64,000 nt of DNA, from positions 1 to 64,000 of the forward strand of contig CALQTN020000017.1 in assembly GCA_943333505.2 (NCBI GenBank), in the 5' to 3' direction. The stretch comes from Asaia bogorensis (GTDB lineage: Bacteria; Pseudomonadota; Alphaproteobacteria; Acetobacterales; Acetobacteraceae). A model generated the notes under the pieces. The model made no database searches and had not been told where the DNA came from. It worked only from the letters and a program-made list of their open reading frames with translations. The position numbers were made by a program, and so were the translations under genes. Each line of letters opens with the position of its first letter. Position 1 is the stretch's first letter. Positions 52,869-61,571 of the stretch are shown here, piece after piece.

Positions 52869-53819
52869 ATGCGCTCGAAAACCTGGACAATTGCGGCACT
52901 GCTGGCATCCCTGGTCGCAGCCCCCACTTATGCGCTCGATAGTCGCTATCAGGACGCCAATGGCGACATGGTCGCCGATGTCCCCACCGATCCCAAGCAG
53001 TGGATCGACCCTTCGACCCTTATTTTCGCCTACACCCCGGTCGAAGACCCTGAGGTTTATCGCAAGGTCTGGGACGACTTTCTCAAACATATTTCGGTGG
53101 TTACTGGCAAAAAGGTCAGCTTCTTCGCGGTGCAGTCCAACGCCGCCCAGATCGAGGCGATGCGCGCCGGGCGGCTGCATATTGCCGGCTTCAATACTGG
53201 GTCAAACCCGATTGCGGTCAACTGCGCAGGGTTTGTGCCGTTCGCGATGATGGCGTCCAAGCAGGACGAATTCGGCTACGAGATGGAAATTATCGTCCAG
53301 GCCGACGGGGCACTCCGCAAGGTGGAAGACCTGAAAGGCCGGACGGTCGCCTTCACCGATCCGAACTCCAATTCCGGCTTCAAGGCGCCATCGGCGATTT
53401 TGGCGGAAAAATACGGTTTGCTTGCCGATCGCGACTTCAAGCCGGCGTTTTCCGGCAAGCACGACAATTCGGTGATCGGGGTTGCCAATCGCGACTATGA
53501 CGCAGCCGCGATTGCCAATTCGGTGATGACCCGCATGGTCGCCCGCAAAGTCGTGGATGGCAGCAAGCTGCGCTCGATCTACAAATCCGAAACCTTTCCG
53601 ACCACCGGCTATGGCACGGTCTACAACCTGAAGCCCGAACTCACTGCCAAAATTCGCGAAGCATTTTTCAGCTTCAAATGGGAAGGCACCGCGCTACTGA
53701 AGGAATATCAACTGTCGCAGCCGCCGCAGGAGAAGTTCATCCCGATTTCGTACCAGAAACACTGGACGGTGGTGCGTGACATCGACGCGGCGATGAAGGT
53801 GTCCTACGCGTGCAAATAG
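52869..53819 (+). CDS. phnD: phosphonate ABC transporter substrate-binding protein
   Basis: A 316-residue secreted binding protein; the signal peptide ends near AAPTYALD (about residue 23). The PhnD fold is shown by [55 protein letters not shown] and the late [15 protein letters not shown]. The ATG at 52869 has GGGAGGA upstream and gives the family length; the frame extends 19 codons further back into the end of the preceding gene. It is the first gene of phnD-C-E-E. Confidence 0.93.
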   Translation: MRSKTWTIAALLASLVAAPTYALDSRYQDANGDMVADVPTDPKQWIDPSTLIFAYTPVEDPEVYRKVWDDFLKHISVVTGKKVSFFAVQSNAAQIEAMRAGRLHIAGFNTGSNPIAVNCAGFVPFAMMASKQDEFGYEMEIIVQADGALRKVEDLKGRTVAFTDPNSNSGFKAPSAILAEKYGLLADRDFKPAFSGKHDNSVIGVANRDYDAAAIANSVMTRMVARKVVDGSKLRSIYKSETFPTTGYGTVYNLKPELTAKIREAFFSFKWEGTALLKEYQLSQPPQEKFIPISYQKHWTVVRDIDAAMKVSYACK

Positions 53820-53826
53820 CGGCCCG

Positions 53827-54606
53827 ATGCTAACCGTACGTGGCCTGACCAAGACCTATCGCGGCGGCGATCGGGCGCTCGACAGCGTCGATCTGGACGT
53901 GCCCGCGGGGCAGTTGATGGCGCTGATCGGGCCGTCCGGTGCGGGGAAAAGCACGCTTATCCGCTGCGTCAACAGGCTGGTCGAGCCGAGTTCGGGCTCG
54001 GTTGAAGTTGATGGCGCCATGGTCACCGGCATCGGCGGGAGCGCATTGCGGCTCGCCCGGCGGCGGATGGGAATGATTTTCCAGGAATACGCGCTGGTAG
54101 AGCGTCTGTCGGTGATGGAAAACGTGCTGTCCGGCCGGCTTGGCTATGTCGGGTTCTGGGCAAGCTGGCTGCGGCGCTTTCCGCAGACCGATGTGGACGA
54201 GGCTTTTCGCCTGCTGGACCGCGCCGGGCTTGGCGGAATGCAGGATAAGCGCGCCGACCAACTATCCGGGGGGCAACGCCAGCGGGTCGGGATTTGCCGG
54301 GCCTTGATCCAGAACCCGGCCTTGCTACTGGTCGATGAACCGACTGCGAGCCTCGATCCCAAGACGTCGCGCCAGATCATGCGGCTGTTGGTTGAGCTAT
54401 GCGCCGAACGATCGCTCGCAGCCATCGTCAACATCCACGACGTCGCGCTGGCGCGGATGTTCGTGCAGCGCATTGTTGGCCTGCGCGCCGGCCGCATCGT
54501 GTTTGATGGCCCGCCAGAAGCGTTGACGGACGCCATGTTGACCGAGATTTATGGCGAAGAAGACTGGGCCGCGAGCGCACCCCCCGCCGATGACGAGGCC
54601 GCATGA
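53827..54606 (+). CDS. phnC: phosphonate ABC transporter ATP-binding protein
   Basis: A 259-residue ATPase of the PhnC family: Walker [10 protein letters not shown] at residues 35-43, signature [15 protein letters not shown], Walker [14 protein letters not shown]. It starts 7 bp after phnD and overlaps the first phnE gene by four bases. Family membership is supported by the [20 protein letters not shown] stretch, typical of PhnC rather than peptide ATPases. Confidence 0.94.
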   Translation: MLTVRGLTKTYRGGDRALDSVDLDVPAGQLMALIGPSGAGKSTLIRCVNRLVEPSSGSVEVDGAMVTGIGGSALRLARRRMGMIFQEYALVERLSVMENVLSGRLGYVGFWASWLRRFPQTDVDEAFRLLDRAGLGGMQDKRADQLSGGQRQRVGICRALIQNPALLLVDEPTASLDPKTSRQIMRLLVELCAERSLAAIVNIHDVALARMFVQRIVGLRAGRIVFDGPPEALTDAMLTEIYGEEDWAASAPPADDEAA

Positions 54607-55397
54607 ACGGCACATTGCGCTGGAGGCCTGCGCCGCTGATCGCCAATCCCTGGCTGCGCTGGGGGCTATATGGCGGTGCGGCGCTTTATCTGACGTTCGC
54701 ATTTGGCAGTTTGCAGGTAAACTGGGCACGGTTGGCCGAAGGCCTGGTACGGGGCGGGACCTTTGTTGCCGCCTTCGCCCACCCGGATTTCACCAGCCGA
54801 GGCGCGGAGATCAGCGAAGGCATCATCGAAAGCCTGACCATGACAGTGGTCGCCACTGTGCTTGGCGTATTGCTGGCAATTCCGGTTGGCATCGGGGCGG
54901 CGCGTAACCTCGCGCCACTGCCGATCTATGGCTTCTGCCGCGCGCTGATCGCCTTGTCGCGAACCTTCCCTGAAATCATTATCGCCATTCTGTTGGTGAA
55001 GATGTTCGGCTTCGGCCCGCTGGCTGGGATGTTTACCCTCGCCTTCGCCACCATCGGCTTCATGGCCAAGCTGTTGGCCGAGGACCTGGAGGATATCGAC
55101 GAAGCCCAGGTTGAGGCCGTGCGCGCAAGCGGCGCCGGCAGTGCGCAAATTCTGGTTTACGCGGTGCAGCCGCAGGTGCTGGCGCGGTTTGTCGGATTGT
55201 CGATCTACCGGCTCGACATCAATTTCCGCGAGAGCGCCGTGATCGGCATTGTGGGCGCCGGCGGGATTGGTGCGACGTTGAATACCTCGTTCGATCGCTA
55301 TGAGTTCGATACCACGGCGGCAATTCTACTGCTGATTATCGCCATTGTGATGGCGGCCGAATATGGCTCCGGCATTATCCGCAAGCGGTTACAGTAA
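54603..55397 (+). CDS. phnE: phosphonate ABC transporter permease PhnE (first)
   Basis: A 264-residue permease of the PhnE family: [12 protein letters not shown]-type start of the transport domain ([20 protein letters not shown]), the coupling loop [20 protein letters not shown] and [20 protein letters not shown], which is the clearest PhnE signature. It overlaps phnC (ATGA) and the second phnE gene (TAATG). The two PhnE proteins presumably form a heterodimeric channel. Confidence 0.94.
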   Translation: MNGTLRWRPAPLIANPWLRWGLYGGAALYLTFAFGSLQVNWARLAEGLVRGGTFVAAFAHPDFTSRGAEISEGIIESLTMTVVATVLGVLLAIPVGIGAARNLAPLPIYGFCRALIALSRTFPEIIIAILLVKMFGFGPLAGMFTLAFATIGFMAKLLAEDLEDIDEAQVEAVRASGAGSAQILVYAVQPQVLARFVGLSIYRLDINFRESAVIGIVGAGGIGATLNTSFDRYEFDTTAAILLLIIAIVMAAEYGSGIIRKRLQ

Positions 55398-56215
55398 TGC
55401 CAACCAGCACAATTTCTGACGGCCGGATTTCGTGGCAACGCCGTACCGGGCGGGCGCGTCTGGCGATCTTGTTCGCTTGGCTGGTCGGCGTGCTCTTCGT
55501 CGTCCAGTGCTGGGACATCATGAACGCGGAAACCATCTGGGATTTCGTGTGGGACGCCCCCGAACAAGCGGGTGATTTGCTCGGCCGGATGTGGCCGCCA
55601 CGTTGGTCGTTGCTGGATCGGTTGTGGGCGCCGCTGTGGGATACGATCAACATGGCGACGCTGGGAACGTTGCTGGGCATTGTGCTGGGTGCCCCAGTGG
55701 CATTTCTGGCGGCGCGCACCACGACCCCTAGCATGGCGGTGGCGCGGCCGGTTGCGCTGTTGATCATCGTATCGTCGCGCTCGATCAACGCGCTTATCTG
55801 GGCGATGCTGCTGGTGACGATCCTCGGGCCCGGGGTGCTGGCGGGGATCATCGCGATTGCGCTGCGATCCATCGGGTTCATCGGCAAGCTGCTGTATGAG
55901 GCGTTGGAGGAAACCGATGCCAAGCAGATCGAAGCCATCACCGCCACCGGCGCGACAAAGGGGCAGCGGCTGATTTTCGGTTTCCTTCCGCAGATTATGC
56001 CGGTGTTTGCCGGCATCTCGGTCTATCGCTGGGACATCAATATCCGCGAGTCGACAGTGCTGGGTCTGGTGGGCGCGGGTGGTATCGGATTGCAGCTCAA
56101 CGCAAGTGTCTCCCGGCTGGCGTGGCCGGAAGTCACAGTGATGTTCGCAGCAATTCTGGTGACAGTGATTGTTTCAGAATGGGTTTCGGCCAAGGTGCGG
56201 GCCGCGATTATTTAG
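55397..56215 (+). CDS. phnE2: phosphonate ABC transporter permease PhnE (second)
   Basis: A 272-residue permease, homologous to the preceding one: TLGTLLGIVLGAPVAFLAAR, EETDAKQIEAITATGATKGQ and YRWDINIRESTVLGLVGAGG. An extra N-terminal segment of about 90 residues contains one more span. Two phnE genes in a row are common for this transporter. The stop overlaps the end of the convergent oxygenase gene by eight bases. Confidence 0.94.
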   Translation: MPTSTISDGRISWQRRTGRARLAILFAWLVGVLFVVQCWDIMNAETIWDFVWDAPEQAGDLLGRMWPPRWSLLDRLWAPLWDTINMATLGTLLGIVLGAPVAFLAARTTTPSMAVARPVALLIIVSSRSINALIWAMLLVTILGPGVLAGIIAIALRSIGFIGKLLYEALEETDAKQIEAITATGATKGQRLIFGFLPQIMPVFAGISVYRWDINIRESTVLGLVGAGGIGLQLNASVSRLAWPEVTVMFAAILVTVIVSEWVSAKVRAAII

Positions 56216-57167
56216 ATGGTGATGACCGCCGATAAGCGTAGTTCTTGTCGAGCCGTTCCATCAGGTAATCGCCATAGCGCACCGGGGCGAAGCGCGGTGG
56301 GTTGGAAATATCCGAACATCCCGGCAGACATTCGACGACGCTGTCCATATCCATATCGAAGAAATACGGCACCGAGAACCGGTCGCCACCTGACAGATTC
56401 TTCACCCGATGTGGCGTTGACTGCCACCGCCGATTTGTCCAGCGCGACAGCATGTCGGCGACATTGACCACCCAGGTGCCGGGGACGGGGGGCGCCTTGA
56501 TCCAGCTGCCATCGGCATGGCGCACTTCAAGCCCACCAGCAGAATCCTGGCATAATATCGTTAGAAAACCATAATCGGTGTGCGGTGCTGAGCCAAATGC
56601 GTCCTCGGGGCTGTCAAGCGGTTGCGGCGGGTAATGCAGCAGGCGAAGGAAGGTGGTGGGATGCACAAAATGCGGCGCGAACCAGTCCGCCGGTAAGCCA
56701 AGCGCCAATGCCAGGGGGCGTAACAGGCGCTGACAGAAACCGCCAATGGCAGCTTCGTATGCGGCGACCGCTGGCCGAAACCCGACCAGATCCGGCCATT
56801 GATTGGCGCCGTGTACTTCTGTGCCGAAGCGCGGGTCGGTCGCTGCGACTTCGTGCATTAGCATCAGCGATTCCGAGTAGTTCGGCCGTTTCACAATGGC
56901 CACCGACGATGTCACGATCACCGACGAATTCGGTGCCATGTAGCCGCGATGTGTGTCGTTCATTGCCAGGGCGCGTTTGCTGGCCTCATCCTGGGCATGG
57001 AACTGGCGGGACGCCGCGAACAGGCCATCGACCAGATCCTGCCCGATCCCGATGTTGCGAAAGTAGCAAAAACCGTTGTCTCGGAAGATGACATCGATTT
57101 CTTGCCCAAGCCGCAGATCGGCTGCATCGGACTGTCCCAGCGCCGCGCAGTCAACTATCGGCAGCAT
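56208..57167 (-). CDS. 2-oxoglutarate/Fe(II) oxygenase of the isopenicillin N synthase group
   Basis: A 319-residue oxygenase with the N-terminal DIOX_N-type domain (LPIVDCAALGQSD) and the catalytic jelly roll. Iron ligands are His196, Asp198 (PHTDYGFLT) and His253 (STPHRV); the R-x-S pair for 2-oxoglutarate is Arg263 and Ser265 in DRFSVPYF. These are all present, so it should be active, hydroxylating or otherwise oxidising a small molecule. AGGAGA lies just before the ATG. It follows the binding-protein gene by 9 bp in one operon and converges on phnE2. The substrate is unknown. Confidence 0.88.
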   Translation of the reverse strand: MLPIVDCAALGQSDAADLRLGQEIDVIFRDNGFCYFRNIGIGQDLVDGLFAASRQFHAQDEASKRALAMNDTHRGYMAPNSSVIVTSSVAIVKRPNYSESLMLMHEVAATDPRFGTEVHGANQWPDLVGFRPAVAAYEAAIGGFCQRLLRPLALALGLPADWFAPHFVHPTTFLRLLHYPPQPLDSPEDAFGSAPHTDYGFLTILCQDSAGGLEVRHADGSWIKAPPVPGTWVVNVADMLSRWTNRRWQSTPHRVKNLSGGDRFSVPYFFDMDMDSVVECLPGCSDISNPPRFAPVRYGDYLMERLDKNYAYRRSSPSK

Positions 57168-57176
57168 CAGCGTCTC

Positions 57177-58739
57177 CTATTTCGCGAGCGTCACATCCTG
57201 CGCCAGGCTGCGTTCATCGATCCGCGGCGTATGGGCGAAACCGTGCCGCATCGCCCAGACATTCTTTTGCAGATGGGTCGGCAGGAACGCCACGTCATCC
57301 ACCGCCAGTCGGGTTACCGCCTGCAACATCTGCTCGCGCTTGGTGTCATCGCCCTCGGCCATCGCGGCCAGCAAGCCCGCGTCAAATGCTGGGTTGGAAT
57401 AGCGGAAGCGGTTCACGCTGCCAAAGCCGGTCTTGGCATCGAATGTGCCCAGTACTGACCGCAGCCCGGCCGTTGGTTCGCCGGTCGAGCTGCCCCAGCT
57501 CACCAAAAACGCCGAAAATTCCTGCCGCGATGCTTTGGTGACGAAGCTTGCGTAAGGGGCCACCTCTACACTGGTGCGAACCCCGACCCGGGTCCACATC
57601 TGTCCGATTGCCTGCGAGATGCGGCTGTCATTGGGATAGCGGTCATTCGATCCGTGCAAGGTGATGGCAAAACCGTTGGGGAACCCTGCATCGGCAAGCA
57701 GCTTGCGGGCCGCCACCAGATCGACTTTCGGCGCTGGACGATCAGCAACAAAGCCATAGGTGCCGGGTGGCATTATTTGCACTGTGGGAGTGGCGACCCC
57801 CTCCATCACCCGCGCCACGATCGCGTCACGGTCCAATGCCAGCGACAAAGCCTGACGCACCCTGATGTCGTTCAGCGGGTTGGGATCGATTGGCTTGCCA
57901 TCGAGCGTGGTGATGAACGGCGACGGCCCGGCATGTGCACGGTCGAGTGCCACATACATGATCCGCATGCTGTCGATTTCAGAGATCGTGATTTTCGGGT
58001 CTTTACGCAGGCGTTCCACATCACTGGTCGGCACCTGATCGATGATATCGAGATCGCCTGCCAAAATCGCCGATGCCCGGCTCGCACTATTGGTAACCAT
58101 TCGGTAATCGACTTGCGTCCACGCGGGCTTGGGGCCCCAGTATAATTCGTTGCGGCGCAAATCCGCTTTGTTGCCAGCTTCGAACTTCTCCATCCGGAAC
58201 GGGCCGGTGCCGATGGCCGCAACGCCGCTGTTGAATTCGTCACTACCGGGGGTGCCGACTGTTGCGGCAATGATCGGCAGCTGGGTCAGGTCGCCGGGCA
58301 GCAAGGGGGCGCGGGCGCGGGTATGCAAACGAAGCGTCAACGGATCGATGATTTCCACCTTAATGATCGGTTGCAAATAGGTTTGGAAAGATCCAGGACT
58401 GTTGATCACCTTTGGCACCCGTGCGATGGTGGCTGCCACATCGGCTGCGGTGAAATCTGCGCCGTTATGGAACTTCACGCCCGGCCGGAGCTTGAATTCC
58501 CACACATCGGCGGCAATCGCCTGCCAGGACAACGCCAGCGACGGTACCAGCTTGCCCTTTGGCGTCATATCGGTCAGTCGATCATAGACCATGCCGGAAA
58601 AAGCGTTGTTGGGGCCGATATTGTGATAGTGCGGATCGGCGGAGGTCACTTGCGCGCCAACACCGAAGCGCAGAGTTTGCGCACAGGCGAGGGTGGGCAG
58701 CAGGGCGATGGCGCAGAGCGAGATCGTGAATCTTTTCAT
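57177..58739 (-). CDS. family-5 extracellular solute-binding protein without linked permeases
   Basis: A 520-residue secreted binding protein (signal peptide ending ALLPTLACAQT). Landmarks: GAQVTSADPHYHNIGPNNAF, EFKLRPGVKFHNGADFTAAD, RQALSLALDRDAI and GFPNGFAITLHGSNDRYPND. No permease or ATPase accompanies it, so it must borrow a channel, perhaps one of the three importers in this window. It sits between a TauD-type gene and the IPNS-like oxygenase gene. The ATG at 58739 begins the signal sequence; the longer frame from 58793 runs into repeat DNA. Confidence 0.9.
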   Translation of the reverse strand: MKRFTISLCAIALLPTLACAQTLRFGVGAQVTSADPHYHNIGPNNAFSGMVYDRLTDMTPKGKLVPSLALSWQAIAADVWEFKLRPGVKFHNGADFTAADVAATIARVPKVINSPGSFQTYLQPIIKVEIIDPLTLRLHTRARAPLLPGDLTQLPIIAATVGTPGSDEFNSGVAAIGTGPFRMEKFEAGNKADLRRNELYWGPKPAWTQVDYRMVTNSASRASAILAGDLDIIDQVPTSDVERLRKDPKITISEIDSMRIMYVALDRAHAGPSPFITTLDGKPIDPNPLNDIRVRQALSLALDRDAIVARVMEGVATPTVQIMPPGTYGFVADRPAPKVDLVAARKLLADAGFPNGFAITLHGSNDRYPNDSRISQAIGQMWTRVGVRTSVEVAPYASFVTKASRQEFSAFLVSWGSSTGEPTAGLRSVLGTFDAKTGFGSVNRFRYSNPAFDAGLLAAMAEGDDTKREQMLQAVTRLAVDDVAFLPTHLQKNVWAMRHGFAHTPRIDERSLAQDVTLAK

Positions 58740-58811
58740 TTTAGAGTTTCCCCCAAGGAAATTATAGGCAAGAATCTTCTTTTTTGAAAACAAAGAAGCA
58801 AAAAAACTTCA

Positions 58812-58916
58812 CTAGAGGGTGATCCGTTGAGGCTGAATCGGCAGACACGCTCTAGAGTCTTGTTTTCACGATCATCTTTATTCGTCCAATCGAAGCCGAT
58901 TGAACGAATGATGATC
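58812..58916 (-). repeat. 105-bp dispersed intergenic repeat, copy 2
   Basis: The reverse complement matches 141-245 with scattered single-base differences, including one in GGACGAATAAAGATGATCG against GGACGGATAAAGATGAACG. The two copies are in opposite orientation, almost 59 kb apart. Both have CTCTAGAG in the middle and a CAACGGATCAC block near one end. Confidence 0.8.
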
Positions 58917-58919
58917 TGG

Positions 58920-58970
58920 TTGCTGCCGTTGGCGTGCCCACTCTCCGTGGTCCCACGCCAACGGCAACAA
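58920..58970. repeat. 17-bp-stem hairpin
   Basis: Arms ttgctgccgttggcgtg (58920-58936) and cacgccaacggcaacaa (58954-58970) pair with a single wobble around a 17-base loop. No T-run follows directly. It lies between the 105-bp repeat and the terminator-like hairpin. Confidence 0.7.
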
Positions 58971-58990
58971 AGTATCAAAAAGTTTTTTTG

Positions 58991-59014
58991 GTTCTTTTTG
59001 TTCACAAAAAGAAC
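58991..59014 (-). terminator. terminator-like hairpin after the TauD-type gene
   Basis: Perfect 11-bp arms gttctttttgt and acaaaaagaac surround a two-base loop. On the minus strand it lies 13 bases after the TauD-type stop and is followed by aaaaaaactttttg. It is a relative of the hairpin at 5085-5108, in inverted orientation, with shared flanking words. Confidence 0.55.
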
Positions 59015-59027
59015 AGCTTGCCTTCCT

Positions 59028-59918
59028 TCACGCCGCCTTTGGCAAAAAACCCGGCTCAAACACCTTCGTCGCCATCACCTGACAGCGCCGGATCAACCTT
59101 TTCTCCTCCGGCAAATAATCCGCGATCGCGCGATGAATGGTGCCAAGATTGTCCCACACCAGCAGGTCGTTCTCGGTCCACACATGGGTGTAGCGATATT
59201 TGTCCTGCAACTGGTGATCGAACAGATAGGTCAGCATCGCGTCGCTTTCCGGACCGGACATTTGGTTGATCCGCATTGCGTAGCCCGGGTTGCAGTACAG
59301 TGATTTCCGCCCGGTGATCGGGTGGTTCAGGAACACGTCATGCACTGCCGGCGGGCGCAGCCGGCGCTGTTCGGCAGTCAGCGGCTTCCTCACACTGCCG
59401 GGACGGAGACGCATCATTTCCCAGAACTTGTCGAAGTCGTGGGTAACTGTCATCCCGGCGAGGCGCTGTTTGATCTCGTCCGGCAGATCGTCATAGGCGG
59501 CCTGCATGTTGGAAAATTCGGTCCCGCCCAGCGCGCGGCCATCGCGGCGCGGGATGGTGATGCCATAGAGCACGTTCACGAAGCCCATCACGTCGCGGTA
59601 CGACATGTCAGTGTGCCAGTCCTGCCCGGCATCGTGCATGCCGATATACTCGCCGTCCTCCTTGATGTTGGACAGCACGTTGACCTCGGGGGTTTCTTCC
59701 TTGGTGGCCTTGGTGATCGAGCCCTGGATGTCGCCGAATTTCTCGGAAAACACCTTCAACTGCGTCGGGTCGAGATGCTGGTCGGGAAAGCGCAGCACGC
59801 CGTAGCGGCCGAGGGCTGCCAGCAATTGGCCCCAATCAGCGTCCGCAATGGGTTGGGCGGCATCAATGCCATGGATGGTGGCGCCGAGTATGGCCTGGTT
59901 GGGGATGACGGTGATCAT
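59028..59918 (-). CDS. TauD/TfdA-family 2-oxoglutarate dioxygenase
   Basis: A 296-residue oxygenase. Iron ligands are His102 and Asp104 (DWHTDMSY) and His262 (GTIHRA); an arginine for 2-oxoglutarate lies in RLIRR near residue 277. LLVWDNLGTIHRA and RFPDQHLDPTQL are typical of TauD, which releases sulfite from taurine. Other members act on alkyl sulfates, phenoxyacetates or phosphonate derivatives. Nearby cysTWA genes make an organosulfur substrate attractive, but this is inference. The ATG at 59918 has AAGGA about 9 bases upstream. Confidence 0.9.
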   Translation of the reverse strand: MITVIPNQAILGATIHGIDAAQPIADADWGQLLAALGRYGVLRFPDQHLDPTQLKVFSEKFGDIQGSITKATKEETPEVNVLSNIKEDGEYIGMHDAGQDWHTDMSYRDVMGFVNVLYGITIPRRDGRALGGTEFSNMQAAYDDLPDEIKQRLAGMTVTHDFDKFWEMMRLRPGSVRKPLTAEQRRLRPPAVHDVFLNHPITGRKSLYCNPGYAMRINQMSGPESDAMLTYLFDHQLQDKYRYTHVWTENDLLVWDNLGTIHRAIADYLPEEKRLIRRCQVMATKVFEPGFLPKAA

Positions 59919-59983
59919 AAGGCGGTCCTTTACGCTAGATTTGGTATTATCATATTTCAAACGCCGGATTTGCCCAGAGTATG

Positions 59984-61039
59984 CTACGCCGCCTCGACCA
60001 GCACCATCCGCCCGGCGACGCCGCCGTGTTCGAGCCGCGTCATCGCCTCATTGACGCGATCCTTGGCCATTTCGGTCACCGGGGTCGGCGCCAGAACCCC
60101 GTCGCGGGCGAGCGCCAGCACGTCGTGCAAATCCTGGATGCTGCCGGTCAGACTGCCTTGGACGGTTTGCGCCCGGAAGATGGTGCCGGTGACCGACAAG
60201 GTCAGTTCACCGCCGCCCACGCCGACCAGCACCAACTTCCCGGCCTTGGTCAGCACCGCCATCGCGGTTGCGACGGTCGCACTCGCGCCGACAAAATCCA
60301 GCACTGCGGCAACCGGCCCGCAGGCGGCAAGAACGCGGACGCTGACATCGTCGCCCGTGCCATCGATGAATTGCGCGGCACCAGCAGCGCACGCAACATT
60401 TGCCTTGCCGGCATCGCGATCGACCGACACGATGTTGCGATGCCCGAGCGCTTTCAGCATTGCCACCGCGGCCAGCCCCACCCCGCCCGCGCCGATCACC
60501 ACCACCGGTGCATCCGCCGGCAGCGGCAGGATTTTGCGCGCGGCGGCATAGGCAGTAATCCCGGAACAGGCATAGGTCGCCGCCAGCGCCGCATCGACAC
60601 CCCCAAACGGCACCAGATAGCGCGCATGCGGCACCATCACTTCGCGCGCAAACCCGCCATTGACCACTGCGCCGAGGCTGCGCTGGGCGAGGCACAAATT
60701 ATCGTCGCCGGTGGCGCAGCGATCGCATGTGCCGCAGCCGATCCACGGATAAACCACCCGCACATCGCCGATTGCCACCCCGGTCGCGTCCGGCCCCATC
60801 CGTGTCACCCGGCCAACGATTTCGTGGCCAGGGGCTGCCGGCAGTTTCAGCCCGCGATCGGCCACCGACAGGAATTTTCCGCCGCCGAGGTCGTAGCCGC
60901 CATGCCAGAGATGGAGATCGGAATGGCACACCCCGCAATGCGTAACGGTGACCACAATCTCCGTCCCGGCCGGCGCCAGATCTGCGATTTCGACGCATTC
61001 CAACGGCGCGCCATGCGCCACGACTGCCCAGGCCTTCAT
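59984..61039 (-). CDS. zinc-dependent alcohol dehydrogenase family protein
   Basis: A 351-residue medium-chain dehydrogenase. The catalytic zinc ligands include Cys38 in CGVCHSD and His72 in PGHEIVG; the structural zinc site is Cys102, Cys105, Cys108 and Cys116. The coenzyme fold has GAGGVGLAAVAMLKALG. It should oxidise an alcohol or reduce an aldehyde with NAD(P). The ATG at 61039 with GGAG 6 bases upstream is chosen; the frame is open for another 72 codons that look non-coding. It precedes the TauD-type gene on the same strand with a 65-bp gap. Confidence 0.93.
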   Translation of the reverse strand: MKAWAVVAHGAPLECVEIADLAPAGTEIVVTVTHCGVCHSDLHLWHGGYDLGGGKFLSVADRGLKLPAAPGHEIVGRVTRMGPDATGVAIGDVRVVYPWIGCGTCDRCATGDDNLCLAQRSLGAVVNGGFAREVMVPHARYLVPFGGVDAALAATYACSGITAYAAARKILPLPADAPVVVIGAGGVGLAAVAMLKALGHRNIVSVDRDAGKANVACAAGAAQFIDGTGDDVSVRVLAACGPVAAVLDFVGASATVATAMAVLTKAGKLVLVGVGGGELTLSVTGTIFRAQTVQGSLTGSIQDLHDVLALARDGVLAPTPVTEMAKDRVNEAMTRLEHGGVAGRMVLVEAA

Positions 61040-61124
61040 CTCATTCTCCAAACGTTGTTGCCACCTGCATTGACATTGTTTGCCCCACGCGGAAAGTCCC
61101 GAGTGAGAATGGGAGAATGCGTGA

Positions 61125-61569
61125 ATGTATGACGGCCCGGTGATCGACAGCTTTCTGCATGGCCCCTGGCTCGGCAATGCAGGCGCCATCCCCCGGGCCG
61201 CTCTGGCCGATGGGGCCGAACAACCCGGCGCATCTCGAAGATGTCGCGCTGGCATTCCCCGATCTGGTGATCATTGCCCATCATATCGGTGATCCGTGGA
61301 CTGATATTTCGATCCGCCTCGCGGCCCGACATCCGAATTTCTATATCTGCACTTCGGCCTGGTCACCGAAAGCCTATCCTGCTGACCTTATGGAGTTCAT
61401 GGGCGGGCGCTGGCATGGCACCCGGGGCAGCGACAAGGTGTTGTTCGCGTCGGATTATCCGTTGCTCGATCTGGCGCGCACTGTCCGGGCAGCGCGTGGC
61501 ATGGCGCTGCCAGCCGCAGATCTGGAGCGGGTTCTGTTTGGAACCGCACAACAATTGTTTGCGTTTTGA
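61125..61569 (+). pseudogene. amidohydrolase-2 family gene, internally deleted
   Basis: An ATG at 61125 behind GGGAGA opens MYDGPVIDSFLHGPWLGNAG, a typical amidohydrolase N-terminus with one metal-ligand histidine. After about 20-25 codons the frame changes, and the rest reads GPNNPAHLEDVALAFPDLVI, then AHHIGDPW and DKVLFASDYPLLDL with its metal-ligand Asp, down to a stop at 61569. About 150-200 codons of the barrel are missing at the junction near 61185-61215. It lies divergent from the alcohol dehydrogenase gene. Confidence 0.85.
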
Positions 61570-61571
61570 AA

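Larger units (their letters stand above)
58740..59027. other. composite intergenic repeat region
   Basis: This 288-bp gap contains, in order: a small hairpin with CTTCTTT / AAAGAAG arms near 58769-58793; the second copy of the 105-bp repeat (58812-58916); a 17-bp-stem hairpin (58920-58970); and an A/T-rich terminator-like hairpin (58991-59014). None codes for protein. It separates the TauD-type gene from the binding-protein gene downstream of it. Confidence 0.7.

Noticed and set aside
56213-56240. GATGACCGCCGATAAGCG after phnE2 as another copy of the GACCGC hairpin
   Set aside because: There is no complementary arm in range and the bases belong to the C-terminal codons of the oxygenase gene.
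59322-61132. Two long plus-strand open frames (409 and 383 codons) opposite the TauD-type and alcohol dehydrogenase genes
   Set aside because: They cross the boundary of two well-supported minus-strand genes and read as low-complexity His/Arg/Ala-rich protein; they are shadows.
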